Virus record (IMG/VR): IMGVR_UViG_3300019742_000008 | Coordinates: 1 to 38,811 of that record | Direction: 5' to 3' (one strand) | From: a virus | Length of the DNA: 38,811 nucleotides | In this document: positions 37,623-38,811 of the stretch, one piece after another | How the letters are laid out: every line of letters starts with the position of its first letter | Numbering within the stretch: the first letter of the stretch is position 1 | Program-made: the position numbers and the translations under genes | Notes under the pieces: model-generated | Database searches by the model: none | The model's input: the letters and a program-made list of their open reading frames with translations, nothing else | Told to the model about the DNA's origin: nothing

Positions 37623-38537
37623 TTATACAGATACGTAATAAACAATATCTTCACTATTATAGTAACCTACACCAGCGTTATAAACTACTTTACCTCTTAC
37701 TTGACCTGTCAAAAGTCCAATTTCATCTTCATCAACTACTCTAATATCATTTTGATCTGATAAAAGACCTGTTGCAAATACTAAGTTAGATTTTTCATAA
37801 ACAATAATAGTATTAACTGGTAATCCGTTAACTTCTGTTAATGTATATTTTCCAAATTTAGCTTGTTTTTCATCTGCTGTACCGTTCCAAGCAATACCTT
37901 TAGATACTAAGTAGAACCAATAAGATTGAAATACATCAGGAGATACTAAAACGTTTAAATCTTTACGTCTTAAAGAAATAGGAATTGCTGCTAAAACTTT
38001 TTTTAATTCAGACTCAACATTAGCTTCTGTAATTGCTGCACCTAATTGAGTAGGCTTAACAATTGATCCATCTGCTGCAAATTGCTCAATAAAACCACCA
38101 AATTCACCAGTAGTAGCTGCTAAACCATTCCAAATGTCATCATCAATTTTTTCAGCTTGTGATTTCATAACTTCCGCTAAAATAGCTTCAGAAATATCAC
38201 TTGCCATCATATCATTGTGAGCAGAAGCTCCAAATCCATCCTCAGACCATGTTTGTCTAAAATCTTCCTTACATACTTGGAAGTTATTCATTACTTTTTC
38301 AGGTGTTAAAACCTTTTCAGAAAGTGTAATAGCTCCTGCTGGAGTAAAATCACCACAAGAGTAATCTACAGTTCCATCTGTATAAGCTATTTTTCTTAAA
38401 TTAAGTTTGTAATTAACATTAGGCGTTACCGTTAATAATCCTAATCTTAAAGTGTCAGCTTCTTTAAATGAAGCACCTATAATTTCACCAGCTACCTTAC
38501 CAGCGTAATTTGATCCAACTGTTACTGTTGTTGCCAT
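37623..38537 (-). CDS. Major capsid protein (HK97 fold)
   Basis: 304 aa. The gene follows the scaffold by 3 bases. An N-terminal part with conserved Cys (VDYSCGDFTPAGAITLSEKV, NNFQVCKEDFRQTW), a long helix (ISEAILAEVMKSQAEKIDDD), and a P-domain-like alpha/beta pattern (LKKVLAAIPISLRRKDLNVL, VSPDVFQSYWFYLVS) fit Bacteroidetes-phage capsids of HK97 fold. Its transcript likely starts at the promoter within the protease gene and ends at the terminator 37565-37599. Confidence 0.8.
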   Translation of the reverse strand: MATTVTVGSNYAGKVAGEIIGASFKEADTLRLGLLTVTPNVNYKLNLRKIAYTDGTVDYSCGDFTPAGAITLSEKVLTPEKVMNNFQVCKEDFRQTWSEDGFGASAHNDMMASDISEAILAEVMKSQAEKIDDDIWNGLAATTGEFGGFIEQFAADGSIVKPTQLGAAITEANVESELKKVLAAIPISLRRKDLNVLVSPDVFQSYWFYLVSKGIAWNGTADEKQAKFGKYTLTEVNGLPVNTIIVYEKSNLVFATGLLSDQNDIRVVDEDEIGLLTGQVRGKVVYNAGVGYYNSEDIVYYVSV

Positions 38538-38540
38538 ATT

Positions 38541-38811
38541 TTATTTGTTTTTTTGAATTGCATGGAGTATTCTATTCTCCGTTGTTGATAAATTTACTTC
38601 TTTTACTTCTGGAGAATGTACTATTTTTTCAGCATCTGGTTTTTCATCCACTTGCTTCTGTAATTCAACATTCTTAGCTTCTAATTCTTCTTTCTCTTTA
38701 GTGAAAGTAGCACTTAGTTCTGTGATTTGGTTAGATAATTTACTAAACTCTTCTTTAGTTGCGTATTCAGGTTCTTTAACCTCTACAACTTCTTCAGCTT
38801 TAACTTCTACC
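38541..38811 (-). CDS. Protease-scaffold protein, C-terminal part
   Basis: This is the 3' part of the gene that starts at 760. The frame enters at 38811 and ends at TAA 38541-38543, three bases before the capsid ATG. The residues are an E/V-rich repeat followed by a predicted coiled coil (EFSKLSNQITEL, then EKEELEAKNVELQKQVDEK), which suits a capsid scaffold. Bases 38762-38811 repeat bases 1-50 except for one change (38805 versus 44), which is synonymous (GAG/GAA, Glu). Joining the ends without overlap would create a TAG stop, so overlap is the better reading. Confidence 0.8.
   Translation of the reverse strand, partial: VEVKAEEVVEVKEPEYATKEEFSKLSNQITELSATFTKEKEELEAKNVELQKQVDEKPDAEKIVHSPEVKEVNLSTTENRILHAIQKNK
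38762..38811. repeat. Terminal redundancy, right copy
   Basis: Same 50 bases as the left end, with one synonymous change, pointing to a mixed population rather than an exact assembly overlap. Confidence 0.85.

Noticed and set aside
1-38811. tRNA genes, integrase, excisionase or lysogeny repressor
   Set aside because: None could be recognised on either strand by eye; a lytic or plasmid-like lifestyle cannot be told apart from this alone.

Overview
The window looks like one essentially complete double-stranded DNA tailed-phage genome (siphovirus-like, by its tape measure, tube, adaptor and tail-tip genes) that infects a member of the Bacteroidetes, probably a flavobacterium. Signs of the host: very AT-rich DNA, start codons without Shine-Dalgarno sequences, many host-type promoters of the form TTG-N19..21-TAnnTTTG, and protein families common in Bacteroidetes phages (DUF3127 SSB-like, XkdF-type protease, a characteristic tail-tip protein). 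The first 50 bases recur at the last 50 with one synonymous mismatch. The protease-scaffold gene reads in frame only if these copies are overlapped, so the map closes to a circle of about 38,761 bp. No integrase, excisionase or recognisable lysogeny repressor was seen.

Layout. (1) Minus strand, 12664 down to 1 and on through the join to 32435: an ECF-type sigma factor with small neighbours, terminase small and large subunits, a tail-assembly chaperone with a probable -1 frameshift, tail terminator and neck proteins, tail tip, receptor-binding proteins, tape measure, a prohead protease with an in-frame scaffold, major capsid, tail tube, portal, head-tail adaptor, and a lysis group (two small membrane proteins and an M15 peptidase). 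(2) Plus strand, 12796-19420: early and replication genes: a Rad52-type annealing protein, DUF1367, DUF3310-like, DUF3127 SSB-like, two HNH/NinG-like proteins, a DNA-binding protein, a replication-organiser-like protein and a RepA/DnaB-like ATPase. (3) Plus strand, 19421-30626: an accessory region of about thirty small genes (zinc-ribbon peptides, one- or two-helix membrane peptides, lipoproteins, SH3-like domains, three Dam-type DNA adenine methyltransferases). They are separated by related, imperfectly palindromic intergenic repeats, giving the region the look of a gene-cassette array. (4) 30650-32173: a small DNA-binding-like protein, a membrane-anchored envelope protein and a metallophosphoesterase, followed by a bidirectional terminator between the two convergent gene blocks.

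Regulation. Five copies of one motif, GTAACA-N14-TAGTTATAWTA with an invariant 14-base spacer, stand before minus-strand late genes: terminase, tail chaperone, protease, scaffold/capsid (inside the protease gene) and the adaptor-portal group. The phage encodes an ECF sigma factor upstream of all of them, so a sigma-driven late regulon is the simplest reading. Intrinsic terminators follow the capsid and tube genes. Early genes use host-type promoters, two of which sit only 4 bases from the start codon and imply leaderless mRNAs. Upstream of 17086 lies a predicted two-hairpin RNA whose loops are exactly complementary over six bases, ending in a strong terminator.

All functional calls come from reading sequence motifs by eye; no database search was run.
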